64,000 bases of DNA from GWE2-42-39 sp963668595. GTDB lineage: Bacteria; Bacteroidota; Bacteroidia; Bacteroidales; Prolixibacteraceae. Where the stretch lies: contig OY764876.1 of NCBI GenBank assembly GCA_963668595.1, positions 3,906,001-3,970,000 on the forward strand. The letters run 5' to 3'. A model generated the notes under the pieces. The model was not told the origin of the DNA, ran no database searches, and saw only the letters and a program-made list of their open reading frames with translations. Below, piece after piece: positions 44,129-53,284 of this stretch; within the stretch, counting starts at the first letter, position 1, and each line of letters begins with the position of its first letter. The position numbers and the translations under genes were made by a program.

Positions 44129-44638
44129 CTAGTTTGATCCATTTATCATTTCTTTCCAATTTTTATTTTTCATGAGGTTTATTTGGCTGGCAACCTGATT
44201 GAGATTGAAATCACCTTTTACGTAAATCAGCGCATTGTCTGAGCCGCCAGCCAGAATCAGCAACTCCGAAATGTATTCCTCATTTTTCATCTGGGCCAGA
44301 ATTTGTATTTCATCGCCGTCTTCTTTTACTGAAAGCAGCGGCTGAAATGAACCTGGCACATATCTGCTGAATTCTTTACTGAAATTGACTTTGGGAAAGT
44401 TTTGCTCTTCCTCGATGGTGAGAATTTTAACCAGCTCCACATGGCGAAGCAATTCTTTTTCTTCTGGTTGCAAACCGGCAAACGGGAGGAAAGCTCTGAT
44501 TGCAAACCCGGGAATGGTCATCGAGGTGACTCCGTCTTTTCCTGAATATTTACGAAAAGCAGCATGCACTGTTGGATCACTGGAGCATGCACTCATCAGA
44601 ATAGCAATGGTGAAGATGAATAAAAAACGTCGCAACAT
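44129..44638 (-). CDS. DUF4252 lipoprotein
   Basis: Start at 44638 (MLRRFLFIFTIAILMSACSS) gives a lipoprotein signal; an ATG at 44668 is less likely. 169 residues. Domain layout (YSGKDGVTSMTIPGF, then YISELLILAGGSDNALIYVKGDFNLNQVASQI-type C-terminus) matches DUF4252 proteins of Bacteroidota, often clustered with anti-sigma genes, though none is here. Function unknown. Confidence 0.8.
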   Translation of the reverse strand: MLRRFLFIFTIAILMSACSSDPTVHAAFRKYSGKDGVTSMTIPGFAIRAFLPFAGLQPEEKELLRHVELVKILTIEEEQNFPKVNFSKEFSRYVPGSFQPLLSVKEDGDEIQILAQMKNEEYISELLILAGGSDNALIYVKGDFNLNQVASQINLMKNKNWKEMINGSN

Positions 44639-44706
44639 GGTCAGGTAATTTATAGTGTTCTTTTCCATTGACGTATCAGTTGTAAAAACATTACATGCCG
44701 TAAATG

Positions 44707-46542
44707 TTATTTGTCCGGATTGTTTTCAACCCGAAAACCCGGAGTTTTGTAATCAGGCGGTAAATAGTCAGAAGGAATGGCGGTTGCATTCCCATCGCGT
44801 GCAGCCCGGTAATGCGGCGACATAATTTCAACACCTGCCTCATTAAACGCATCCTGAATATTCTGATGTAACTCTGAATAAATTGCGGGTTGCAAGGTGG
44901 GTTCGTTGGTGGTTGCATTAAGCTGGTACGACACGTAAAAATCGTCGAGGCTGGTTTGTAATACAAACGGAGGATGCTCACTGCTAATGTATTGGGTTTT
45001 TTTTGCGGCTCCAAGCAATAGTTGATGTACTTGCCGCCAGGGAACATCGTAGCCAATGGTTACGGTGGTGTGCAAAATTATTCCTTCGTCGAGCTTCGAA
45101 GTACTGTAATTGATCACATTCGACGATAATATATTGGAATTCGGAATAGTGATAAACTCTTTTTTTGGAGTTTTGATACGGGTCACAAACGGCGTTTTTT
45201 CTACTACGTCGCCCAACACGTCGCCAATTTTTATGCGGTCGCCAATTTTAAAGGGACGCATGTAAGTAATAACTAATCCAGCAATCATATTTCCAATAAT
45301 GGATGAAGAACCCAGCGAGAAAACGATTCCAAGGAATACTGAAACTCCTTTGAAAACATCCGAGTCGGAACCTGGCAAGTATTGGAAAATGACGATAAAA
45401 GCAAACGCAATGACGAAAATTTTTATCAGGTTATAGGTGGTTTTTGCCCAATCGGGATAAAATCCGGGAATTTTCAGTTTTTCTTCTTCAATTTCGGAAA
45501 GCAGAAATCGGATAAATTTTAATACATATCGCGTAACTACCACAATGACAATGATTGTCATCAATTCGGGAATGTAATTGATAATGCCAAAGAAAATTGA
45601 TTTAACCGGGCTAATCAGATACCCAAACATAGTTTCGGCAAATCGGCGTGTTGGCGGGAAAATGCTGAAAACAATTGGTATTGAGATAAAAAGCTGAACC
45701 AGAATCAGTAAATAGCGAATTAAATTTGACAGGAACAGTGCTCCGTTTGTGAGTCTTTCTGCATCAAGTATTTCGTAATTCCGAACGGAAAAACTTTTGA
45801 ACCAAATTCCTTTTTTCGATTCGATAAGCAGACGGATTTTTCCTAAAAAAAAACGATTGGTAAGCCGAATCAGGAAAAACTGAAGAATAATTACCAACAA
45901 TGCTAATCCTACTTCTCTCGCTATACCCGAAAAGCTTTTGTCTTTCTTGAATATTAAAAGGTTCTCCAGAATTTTTTGTTTGTAGATGGTGGCGATTTCA
46001 TGTTTGTTTTTTTCGAGCCACATGGCATCGGCTTCGGTAATGCTAACTAATATTTGCTCGTTAAACATCAGATCAACGCTTTGTCCGTAGTCAACCAGAT
46101 GAATGCTGTCGCTTTTCAGAAAGAAATTGTGGTACAATCGTTTTATCCGCTCGTTGACAATGCGACTGCGCTCTGCTGCGGTTACCGATCCAATACTGGT
46201 ATAAATATAAAAAAGGGTGTCGCGATAGGGAACAATTGCATAGCCGGGAGTGATCATTTTCAATGAATCGACCTCTCGTTTGAGCTGTATTTTTTTTAGC
46301 GAATCGTTTTGCGTAAGCAATTGTAATTGCTTACGCAGCTTTTCCCTTTTACTGGTTTCCGACGAGCGCAGTTCGTCGATTTGCCGAAGCAGAACAATGC
46401 GACTAATTGAATCCGCAACACTCAGCGAATCCGATTTCTTCAATAAAAGCAGCGTTTTTTGAAGCGAATTCTCTACCGAAATCGTATCGGCCTGAGCTGT
46501 GAGAAATGCCAAAGCAAACAGAACAAATAGAATACGTTTCAT
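44707..46542 (-). CDS. MscS-type mechanosensitive channel with large N-terminal region
   Basis: 611 residues. Signal peptide (ILFVLFALAFLTAQA), a helical coiled-coil periplasmic domain (about 20-205), several transmembrane helices (about 210-370), then the MscS pore and beta domain: SLGSSSIIGNMIAGLVITYMRPFKIGDRIKIGD and TIPNSNILSSNVINYS. Opens under membrane tension. Monocistronic. Confidence 0.93.
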   Translation of the reverse strand: MKRILFVLFALAFLTAQADTISVENSLQKTLLLLKKSDSLSVADSISRIVLLRQIDELRSSETSKREKLRKQLQLLTQNDSLKKIQLKREVDSLKMITPGYAIVPYRDTLFYIYTSIGSVTAAERSRIVNERIKRLYHNFFLKSDSIHLVDYGQSVDLMFNEQILVSITEADAMWLEKNKHEIATIYKQKILENLLIFKKDKSFSGIAREVGLALLVIILQFFLIRLTNRFFLGKIRLLIESKKGIWFKSFSVRNYEILDAERLTNGALFLSNLIRYLLILVQLFISIPIVFSIFPPTRRFAETMFGYLISPVKSIFFGIINYIPELMTIIVIVVVTRYVLKFIRFLLSEIEEEKLKIPGFYPDWAKTTYNLIKIFVIAFAFIVIFQYLPGSDSDVFKGVSVFLGIVFSLGSSSIIGNMIAGLVITYMRPFKIGDRIKIGDVLGDVVEKTPFVTRIKTPKKEFITIPNSNILSSNVINYSTSKLDEGIILHTTVTIGYDVPWRQVHQLLLGAAKKTQYISSEHPPFVLQTSLDDFYVSYQLNATTNEPTLQPAIYSELHQNIQDAFNEAGVEIMSPHYRAARDGNATAIPSDYLPPDYKTPGFRVENNPDK

Positions 46543-46592
46543 CGGGTGCAGAATAAAAAGTTTAAAACAGAAACAGAACTAAATGTAGCCGG

Positions 46593-49409
46593 CTAATATC
46601 TATTGGTTTGTCCTTTATCAATAGCCGGAATGCCAAATTTCATCCAGTCGGGCATTGGTTTGTCTTGCAGATAATGGTCAAAAAAACCTTTCATTCGGGT
46701 TGAAAGATCGACGCGATTACCCCAACTGGTATCTTTCAGGTTGTGTGGTTCTCCGTTGTAGCTGAGCATCCACACTGGTTTATCTAAACGACGCAATGCG
46801 GTAAAAAGTTCAATTCCCTGATACCATGGAACGGCTCCGTCATTGTCGTTATGCATAATCAATAAAGGAGTTCGCACCTGTGGCGCATAAAACAAAGGTG
46901 AGTTTTCGATGTATTGCATCGGCTTTTCCCACAATGTTCCGCCTATGCGACTTTGCGAATGCTCGTACTGAAACATGCGCGACATGCCCGATTCCCAGCG
47001 TATTCCGCCGTAGGCGCTGGTCATGTTGCTAACCGGTGCTCCGGCCATGGCGGCAGCAAACATATTGGTTTGGGTCACCATCCATGCAGTTTGGTATCCG
47101 CCCCAGCTTTGTCCCTGTAAACCAATTTTATGCCGGTTGATAAATGGAAAATTCTCGGTCAGGTATTGCGTGCCGCTAACAATGGCATCGTAGGCGCTTT
47201 TGCCCGGATAGCCTGTGCGGTAGGTAATATCGGGAACGAAAACAATGTATCCGTTACTGGCATAAAAAGTACGGTTGATGGTTGATCGGCTGGGAGCTGG
47301 TTGATAGTGCCGGAAAAGATTTTCAGAATTGCGTTCGTAATAGTAAATCACCATCGGGTATTTTTTTTGAGGATCGAGGTTTTCGGGTATATAAAGCAAC
47401 CCTTCAAGTGTGTCGCCATTAAACGATGTCCATTTTACGAGTGACGACATGGCCCAAATGTAATTGCTTTGCTGCGCATTGGCCTCGGATATCTTTTTTT
47501 GATGATCGAAGCGTAGATTACTTGTCCATAAATCGGGGAAAACGTTCGTGTTTTCCTTCGTGAAAACTAACAAGTCGCTATTCTTTGCTTTTGTAGGGGT
47601 GCCAATTTTCATGTTCTCGGCAATTAAAAGTCGTGGCTCTTTGTAGTTTTCAAAATCAATCTGGAAAATGCCGCTGGCTTTACTTTTTTCGTCGAACGAT
47701 GAAGCAAGGTTGGTATTTTTCGAATCAATAAATTCTTCTTCCGGATCAAGTTTAATATACCGAAGTTGAAGGTGGTTGCGTCGTCCGAAACTGCGGGTTA
47801 CATTTACTGCAACACGTGTTGCGGTTGGGTCAATCTTCCAAATATCATATCTGTCGTATATGTAAATGAACCGGTCGTTCTCTGCCCAGCCTGCAATGCC
47901 ATACGGATTTGGGTAATCGGGCATGTCGTTTTGTTCGTCGCAGAAAATAACCGGAATTTGTTTGGTCAGCCGGTTGTCGGCTTGACTTTGGATATTTGTG
48001 GAACGCGAATAATAACTACTGTCAGCCTGATTGTACCATACGATGAAATTCCCTTTGGGCGAAAGCCATGCCCGCTCGGTTGCTTGAAGCATTTTTCGTT
48101 TGATTCCGGTTTTCAGATCTATTAAATAGTAGTCGGCTTTATTGGCTCCGGTCCATGAACTTTCCCGTCGGTAAAGCATATTGTCGCGTCCCAGCGCAAA
48201 AGCGCCATTGCCTTTTTCGTTAAAATCAACATCTCTGATAATTGGGTCGCCCAACTGGATGAACTTCTGCTCGGAAAGATGAAAAACTGCCAGATAGGTT
48301 CGTTTCTTTTCCCGGTCGAGATTAATCTTTTGCTGGGGTTGAAGTTCCTTGTCCTGCCACGACCAAATGTCCAGTCGTGGTTTCTCTTCGTCGGTTAACG
48401 AGTCTTTTTTTTCTGGCTCAGGAATCGATGCTGTACCCATAAACAAACGGGTTCCGTCTTCTGAAAACGATAAATTTCGATTTTCTGAAGGAGCCCATCC
48501 AATTGGCATTCCTGGTGTCTCGGAACTTACCATTACAGTGGCTAATTCGTCGGTGTTTTTTCCGTAAAAAAGATGATAGGTTTTTTGTTTCGTGGTGTCT
48601 TGCGAGAATAAGAATGCAAATTGTAATCCCGGGTCATCGGTTGCGAGCTGGCGCACTGAACCTGGTTTTTCGAGTACTTTGCGCGCTTGTCGGGTCGCTG
48701 TTTCAAACAACCATACCCGTGTGTTCTTTAGCGAATCAATATTTTCCTGCGAGAACAAAATGTACTTGCCTTTTTTCGAGTAAAACAAATCGTTTACCTT
48801 TTTATATTGAATGGTATCACCTGTTTTTACGTGAAAGAGAGTGAGTGTGCTGCTTTTATTTGCTGATTTAGAGTCAGATGAGTCATCGTCTGCGTCTGAG
48901 GTGAAGTCACTTTTCTCTTTGGCCTTCTTTTTCTTTTCGCTTAATGGCTCAGTCAGAAAAGCAATCCATTCGGCATTTTCTTCTGGAATAGAAAACGATT
49001 TTATGCGGGGAAATTTGACGATTTTACTGTTCCTGGTGAAAAATATTCCCAGACTATCCTGCGGGAATTTGTCTTTGCTTATCTTTTTGATTTTTGCTTG
49101 CCGAATTGAATCAAGCGGTTGCTTTATTTTGAAAAGAATAAAGTCGGATTCGGGTGAGAATACCGGGGCATAGCCGCGGGCAATGCTATCTTCCTGACGG
49201 GAATCGTTATGCTTGATGATTAGATGACCATCTCCCTGCTGGGGATTTAATTCGTAAGTCACATATTTTCCGTTTGCCGACAAGCAGGTGCTTTTTATGG
49301 TTTTCCATTTTGCGAAGTCGCTGATTGAAAGTGCTTTTTTCTGTTTCTGCTGTCCGAATGCTGCAAGAAACAAGCAACTGACAACGAATAACATTACTAT
49401 TCTCTTCAT
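46593..49409 (-). CDS. S9-family prolyl-oligopeptidase-like peptidase
   Basis: Start at 49409 (MKRIVMLFVVSCLFLAAFGQ) gives a signal peptide; 938 residues. Long N-terminal propeller region (about 25-650) and a C-terminal alpha/beta hydrolase: nucleophile Ser in GQSWGGYQTAWMV, acid in MHNDNDGAVPW, and His in YNGEPHNLKD. Secreted peptidase, probably scavenging peptides. Monocistronic. Confidence 0.94.
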   Translation of the reverse strand: MKRIVMLFVVSCLFLAAFGQQKQKKALSISDFAKWKTIKSTCLSANGKYVTYELNPQQGDGHLIIKHNDSRQEDSIARGYAPVFSPESDFILFKIKQPLDSIRQAKIKKISKDKFPQDSLGIFFTRNSKIVKFPRIKSFSIPEENAEWIAFLTEPLSEKKKKAKEKSDFTSDADDDSSDSKSANKSSTLTLFHVKTGDTIQYKKVNDLFYSKKGKYILFSQENIDSLKNTRVWLFETATRQARKVLEKPGSVRQLATDDPGLQFAFLFSQDTTKQKTYHLFYGKNTDELATVMVSSETPGMPIGWAPSENRNLSFSEDGTRLFMGTASIPEPEKKDSLTDEEKPRLDIWSWQDKELQPQQKINLDREKKRTYLAVFHLSEQKFIQLGDPIIRDVDFNEKGNGAFALGRDNMLYRRESSWTGANKADYYLIDLKTGIKRKMLQATERAWLSPKGNFIVWYNQADSSYYSRSTNIQSQADNRLTKQIPVIFCDEQNDMPDYPNPYGIAGWAENDRFIYIYDRYDIWKIDPTATRVAVNVTRSFGRRNHLQLRYIKLDPEEEFIDSKNTNLASSFDEKSKASGIFQIDFENYKEPRLLIAENMKIGTPTKAKNSDLLVFTKENTNVFPDLWTSNLRFDHQKKISEANAQQSNYIWAMSSLVKWTSFNGDTLEGLLYIPENLDPQKKYPMVIYYYERNSENLFRHYQPAPSRSTINRTFYASNGYIVFVPDITYRTGYPGKSAYDAIVSGTQYLTENFPFINRHKIGLQGQSWGGYQTAWMVTQTNMFAAAMAGAPVSNMTSAYGGIRWESGMSRMFQYEHSQSRIGGTLWEKPMQYIENSPLFYAPQVRTPLLIMHNDNDGAVPWYQGIELFTALRRLDKPVWMLSYNGEPHNLKDTSWGNRVDLSTRMKGFFDHYLQDKPMPDWMKFGIPAIDKGQTNRY

Positions 49410-49578
49410 CCTACTTTTTTTGAATGTATTGGTATTTCTCGCGAACCGTTTGTGCGATCCGATATTGTTCTCTAAAAATACGTTTCTTGTTTTAATAAAC
49501 AAACCACCAAGCAATCAACTACTATTCAATTCTTCATTAATTTGATAATTTTATTAACTCTTATTGTTGGCGAATCTG

Positions 49579-49586
49579 TATTTTTG
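49579..49586 (+). promoter_or_regulatory. -7 promoter box for lipoprotein operon
   Basis: TATTTTTG, an exact TAnnTTTG match, 24 bases upstream of the gene at 49610. Confidence 0.5.
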
Positions 49587-49609
49587 TAAAAAATCAAAAC
49601 CTGTATGCG

Positions 49610-50563
49610 ATGAGTTTTCGTATTGGCGTTATATTCGTAATATTGATTGTATTGGTCGGCTGCAATGCACGGATGAGTCCTGCCGAAGCCGATCGGTCGA
49701 TGAAAATGCTGAATGGGAACTTGTCGGGCTTTTTAACTACTGCATCTGAAAAGCCTGAGCTGCAAGCCATGTATTTTTTGTTTCGCGAATCAAGTTCGCC
49801 GCTTTGTTTAAAGCAGCAGAGCGATACTGTGCCGGTTTTGCCGGAAAAAAAGAAAGGCCGATTTTATTGGTCGGCTCAGCGAAAACAGTTTGAAAAACAC
49901 AGTCCTTCTGATTCAATTGCCTTGTATTTTCCGTTTGATGGGGAGAACGGGGACAGTGTATTTTTTTTAATGCCCGACTTTGATGTGCGTTCATGTAAAA
50001 GTCGCCCTGATTTCCCGGTACGGGCAAAAGCTTCGTTGCGAGTGGGAGAGCGTGTTCTTTCGATTGATCATGCTGCTGCAATTGAAGATAATTTGCCGTT
50101 AACGATTGATACAGAAGTGAAGGGGAATGATTATTCTGCTGAGTTTTTACTACGTCGTAGCAAAAATGGAGAGAATGGGGATTTGGTAACAGATTTCAGC
50201 ATACAAACCAAAGGGTTTACAGTTGCTTCTGGAGAAATGAATGCGACGATTGGCTACTCCAGAACCGGCTATTTTTTTCGATTCATTCAGTTTTCGCTTG
50301 CATTGATGGATCATCAGATAGAGGGAACCATCGATTATTCAAAGATTGATCCGACCTCGTCAGATTATGCGAGCTCATTTAATGCGAATTCAACGATTCG
50401 GATTTCTGAATCAGGAGAAGGAGAAGTAGGAACAATCGTCCTGGGGCGTTCGGGAGAAGGAGAGTTACTCGATTTCTTTGTACGTTATTCCGATGGACAG
50501 CAGGTGTTGTTGAGCCAGCACGTTCCTTTACTGAAGAAAGTACTCGATTTTAAATATGATTGA
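49610..50563 (+). CDS. Hypothetical lipoprotein
   Basis: 317 residues with lipoprotein signal (GVIFVILIVLVGCNA). The mature protein is beta-rich (FYWSAQRKQFE, DSIALYFPFDGENGDSVFFLMPDFDVRSC, FDFSIQTKGFTVASGEMNATIGYSR-like parts) and has no motif I recognise. The next gene begins 20 bp later. Confidence 0.6.
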   Translation: MSFRIGVIFVILIVLVGCNARMSPAEADRSMKMLNGNLSGFLTTASEKPELQAMYFLFRESSSPLCLKQQSDTVPVLPEKKKGRFYWSAQRKQFEKHSPSDSIALYFPFDGENGDSVFFLMPDFDVRSCKSRPDFPVRAKASLRVGERVLSIDHAAAIEDNLPLTIDTEVKGNDYSAEFLLRRSKNGENGDLVTDFSIQTKGFTVASGEMNATIGYSRTGYFFRFIQFSLALMDHQIEGTIDYSKIDPTSSDYASSFNANSTIRISESGEGEVGTIVLGRSGEGELLDFFVRYSDGQQVLLSQHVPLLKKVLDFKYD

Positions 50564-50582
50564 CCAAAACTTAAATTGATAA

Positions 50583-51200
50583 ATGATGAAAACAAGAAAA
50601 AGCATTCTGCTTGTACTGGCTGTTGGGATGATGGCCGGTTTGACGTGTTGCGATTGGCTCGATTTTAATAAAGAAGAGACCGATCCGGAAAAGACAATGG
50701 GTAAAGTAGATAATTACTGGAAGGCGAGTGCTCCGGGCTATCCGGATGCCAAAGTAACCATCACTGAAAACAGTAAAGGAAACGTAGTTGCAACGGTCAA
50801 TTACAATGGGAAAGATTACGAAGTGGAAGGTAAAATTACCGATGAAGGAATTTACGATTACGTGTATAGCAATGGAGATAAAAGTAAACCTTTTACCTTG
50901 GTGAAATTTGATGCACAGGTGGGCGATAAATGGGAATATAAAATCGGCAACCAAACCATTACCCGCGAAGTGGTAAAACGTAGTACGACCGATGATACTC
51001 CTTATGGCTTCATGTACATAAAAACCATTGATGTTGTGGAAACTATTCCGGCAGGAGTGCAGGTGCGTGGAGCAGAAAGCCCGGCTAGTTCTATCTTGTG
51101 GAAATTCAACCACAAATTTGGCTTTATTTCTGCAACCATTACTCCCAAAAGCGGAGCGGCCACAACAATTAAACAGTACGATACAAACGCAAGTGAATAA
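50583..51200 (+). CDS. Hypothetical lipoprotein
   Basis: 205 residues with a lipoprotein-like signal (ILLVLAVGMMAGLTCCDW). Mature part is mainly beta (VTITENSKGNVVATVNYNGKDYEVEG, then VGDKWEYKIGNQTITREVV). No family recognised. In operon with the preceding lipoprotein and ended by a hairpin. Confidence 0.6.
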   Translation: MMKTRKSILLVLAVGMMAGLTCCDWLDFNKEETDPEKTMGKVDNYWKASAPGYPDAKVTITENSKGNVVATVNYNGKDYEVEGKITDEGIYDYVYSNGDKSKPFTLVKFDAQVGDKWEYKIGNQTITREVVKRSTTDDTPYGFMYIKTIDVVETIPAGVQVRGAESPASSILWKFNHKFGFISATITPKSGAATTIKQYDTNASE

Positions 51201-51208
51201 GACAGACG

Positions 51209-51240
51209 AAGGAGGATCAGAAACGAATCCTCCTTTTTTC
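51209..51240 (+). terminator. Hairpin terminator overlapping the opposite gene's end
   Basis: AAGGAGGAT / ATCCTCCTT stem with a 9-nt loop and a T6 run. It overlaps the last 24 bases of the convergent gene (51217). Confidence 0.9.
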
Positions 51241-51954
51241 TTCGTTTTGGTTGTCGAATATCGGGTGTGCGACCAAGTCACCGGGATAAACCATCCAGCC
51301 GCCATTGCTGTCGAGGTCAATGTGCATGATTGTGTAAAAAGCTTGCCATACAAGCAATGAGCAGTACCATTGATGCTTGTTGGATGCTTGTTGGCAGAAG
51401 GATTTCTGGTCGGTACCAGCTGCTCTGAAAAGTTTTTGCGATCGCCAGCAGGAAATATCGTTGTCTTGCTGCATCACAAACCGGATGATTGAATCCCGCT
51501 GTCCATCTGTCATCGGAATGCGCAACCGGTATCGGAATCCTGCATTCTGTTCTCCAAAGTTTACGTTGGCAAAGCGGTAATCGTTCCCCTGCAAATATCC
51601 CGGAGCAGCCCGAAGCTGAAAGGCATCGGGAAGCTGATGTGCCTGAGATTCAAAAATCCGGGCTTTTCTTAATACGTCTATTGCACTATTCCCCTGTGCC
51701 CCTTCAATAACCAGAACTGCATGGCCAAAGCCATTGCCTCCTTCGATCAGCGAACTGCCAGGTAGCCAGTTGTGGTTTGGTTTTACAAGAATATCACCAG
51801 CTTGCAATTCCGTTAATTCAGAAAGTGGTTCGTTGATAAAATGAGCCTGAACGACATCGTTTTTGTCTGCCGAAACATCTTTTCCCTGCTGGTCAAGGCA
51901 TGAAAATAACCCAATACTAAATGCAAAAATCACAAAATGTGTCGAAACGTTCAT
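51217..51954 (-). CDS. YiiX/YebB-like NlpC/P60-fold cysteine hydrolase
   Basis: 245 residues with a lipoprotein-like or signal sequence (FVIFAFSIGLFSCLD). Pattern: LQAGDILVKPN, GFGHAVLVIEG (His), and late WYCSLLVWQAF (Cys) followed by GGWMVYPGDLVAHP. This permuted His...Cys order is that of YiiX-type papain-like hydrolases, which act on lipids or peptide bonds. Its 3' end lies inside the terminator of the convergent operon. Confidence 0.8.
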   Translation of the reverse strand: MNVSTHFVIFAFSIGLFSCLDQQGKDVSADKNDVVQAHFINEPLSELTELQAGDILVKPNHNWLPGSSLIEGGNGFGHAVLVIEGAQGNSAIDVLRKARIFESQAHQLPDAFQLRAAPGYLQGNDYRFANVNFGEQNAGFRYRLRIPMTDGQRDSIIRFVMQQDNDISCWRSQKLFRAAGTDQKSFCQQASNKHQWYCSLLVWQAFYTIMHIDLDSNGGWMVYPGDLVAHPIFDNQNEEKRRIRF

Positions 51955-52016
51955 GGCTGTATATTTTCAACGCCGGTAAATGCAATTGATTATCTTTCTG
52001 ATCAGTTCTGTTTTGT

Positions 52017-52400
52017 TTATTTAAAAAGTTCTTCATCCCGAATGGTCATCAGAATGGCTGAGTGAGGAAGAATAATGTATTTCTCTTTGTTGAATTCAAT
52101 TTCGTATCCGCTTTTATTGAGAAATACGGCCAAATCGCCAACCTTTGCTTGTAGCGGCACATAGCGCACTTCATCGTTTTGCTCTTTCCATGGCTCATCT
52201 TCGTCGGTCATTGCCGGAATCGGGTAGCCAGGACCAACTTTTACAATGTATCCACTCTGCAACTTCTCATTTTCCTGCACTGTTGGCGGAAGATACAAGC
52301 CTGTTTTTGTTTTTCCCTGCGGATTTTTGGGCTTTATCAATACACGGTCGCCGACCATGATAAATTTGTCGAAATTTTTTTCTTCTATTGTTAGTGACAT
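52017..52400 (-). CDS. GroES-like co-chaperonin (orphan)
   Basis: 127 residues. Cpn10-like barrel with VGDRVLIKPKNPQGKTKTGLYLPP, SGYIVKVGPGYP and the terminal YIILPHSAILMTI. It is longer than standard GroES (about 97) by an acidic insert (DEDEPWKEQNDEVRY). No groEL gene is beside it. It may be an alternative GroES or a metal-binding homologue. Confidence 0.85.
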   Translation of the reverse strand: MSLTIEEKNFDKFIMVGDRVLIKPKNPQGKTKTGLYLPPTVQENEKLQSGYIVKVGPGYPIPAMTDEDEPWKEQNDEVRYVPLQAKVGDLAVFLNKSGYEIEFNKEKYIILPHSAILMTIRDEELFK

Positions 52401-52794
52401 GATTGCCTGTTTTTATTCCGAAGCAAAGATAAAATTTTCAGTTTTTGTGTACTAGCAAGGCCTCCGTTATTGGAGAAATGACAAATAGCAATGCAAATAA
52501 TGATTTTTGCAGCTTGTAATGCGTTGTTTGCCAGAAATGTGCAGATGAAAATGATGGTAAAAATCGTTTTTTGTTTTGTGCCAATTCTTTATCTTGATAG
52601 ATGTCAATTATAATATTGGCAATTCTATTCGACAATTAAAAAACAAATTATATTTCGAATGAAACGAGCATGGTTCGAATTATCGCAAAAGGGCATGTAT
52701 AAACACTGCGAGTTCCACACGGGATTCAAAAGATGTTCAAAGCACTGTTCTTTGATCCGACAGATATTCAATAACTTAATTTAAATATATACGT
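52401..52794. other. Intergenic stretch, no gene assigned
   Basis: 394 bases. A 41-codon frame at 52659-52784 is unconvincing. No clear hairpin or promoter found. Confidence 0.5.
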
Positions 52795-53235
52795 GTGAAA
52801 ATCTTGTTTGTAAGTTCCGGCGACGAATTGTGCCGGGCGTTGATTGCCCGGCATATTCTTCATCAGCTTGATGAAAAGCTTGAGATTTTTGTTGCCGCAA
52901 CAGAGCCTGTAATAGAAATCCCATCCTCTCAGTTTGTTGCCATGAAGGCACTCGGGTTTGATATCGATTCGGAACATTGCTCTAATCTGACAGAACTTTC
53001 CGGTGTTTCATTTGACTTCCTGATCACCATTAGCCATGGACTTCATTCGTTATTGAAAAAAAATCCTCTCCATTTTAGTCATAAACTTCATATGGAATTT
53101 CAGGAAATAAGCAGTACTCAGGAATTACAGAAAGATGAGTTTGATTGTTTGACCCGGCTTAGCGACGAGATGCGGGACGAACTCGCGTATTTTTATCATC
53201 ATTATGTGGAGGAAAACAAGAATACTTTTGTTTGA
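52795..53235 (+). CDS. Degenerate low-molecular-weight phosphatase/ArsC-like protein
   Basis: GTG start at 52795. 146 residues. The N-terminus, ILFVSSGDELCRALIARHIL, lines up with the LMW phosphatase/arsenate reductase loop (CxGNxCRSxxAE), but the nucleophile Cys position is Ser and an extra residue is present. The usual late Asp-Pro general acid is also missing. Hence probably catalytically inactive, perhaps a binding protein. Alone on its strand. Confidence 0.65.
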   Translation: MKILFVSSGDELCRALIARHILHQLDEKLEIFVAATEPVIEIPSSQFVAMKALGFDIDSEHCSNLTELSGVSFDFLITISHGLHSLLKKNPLHFSHKLHMEFQEISSTQELQKDEFDCLTRLSDEMRDELAYFYHHYVEENKNTFV

Positions 53236-53284
53236 TAATTAATAAATTAGATTGATGAAGAGGATTACAACCGATTGCGGGTGT

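Noticed and set aside
52659..52784. 41-codon frame upstream of the phosphatase-like gene
   Set aside because: No signal, domain or clear ribosome site; composition like intergenic sequence.
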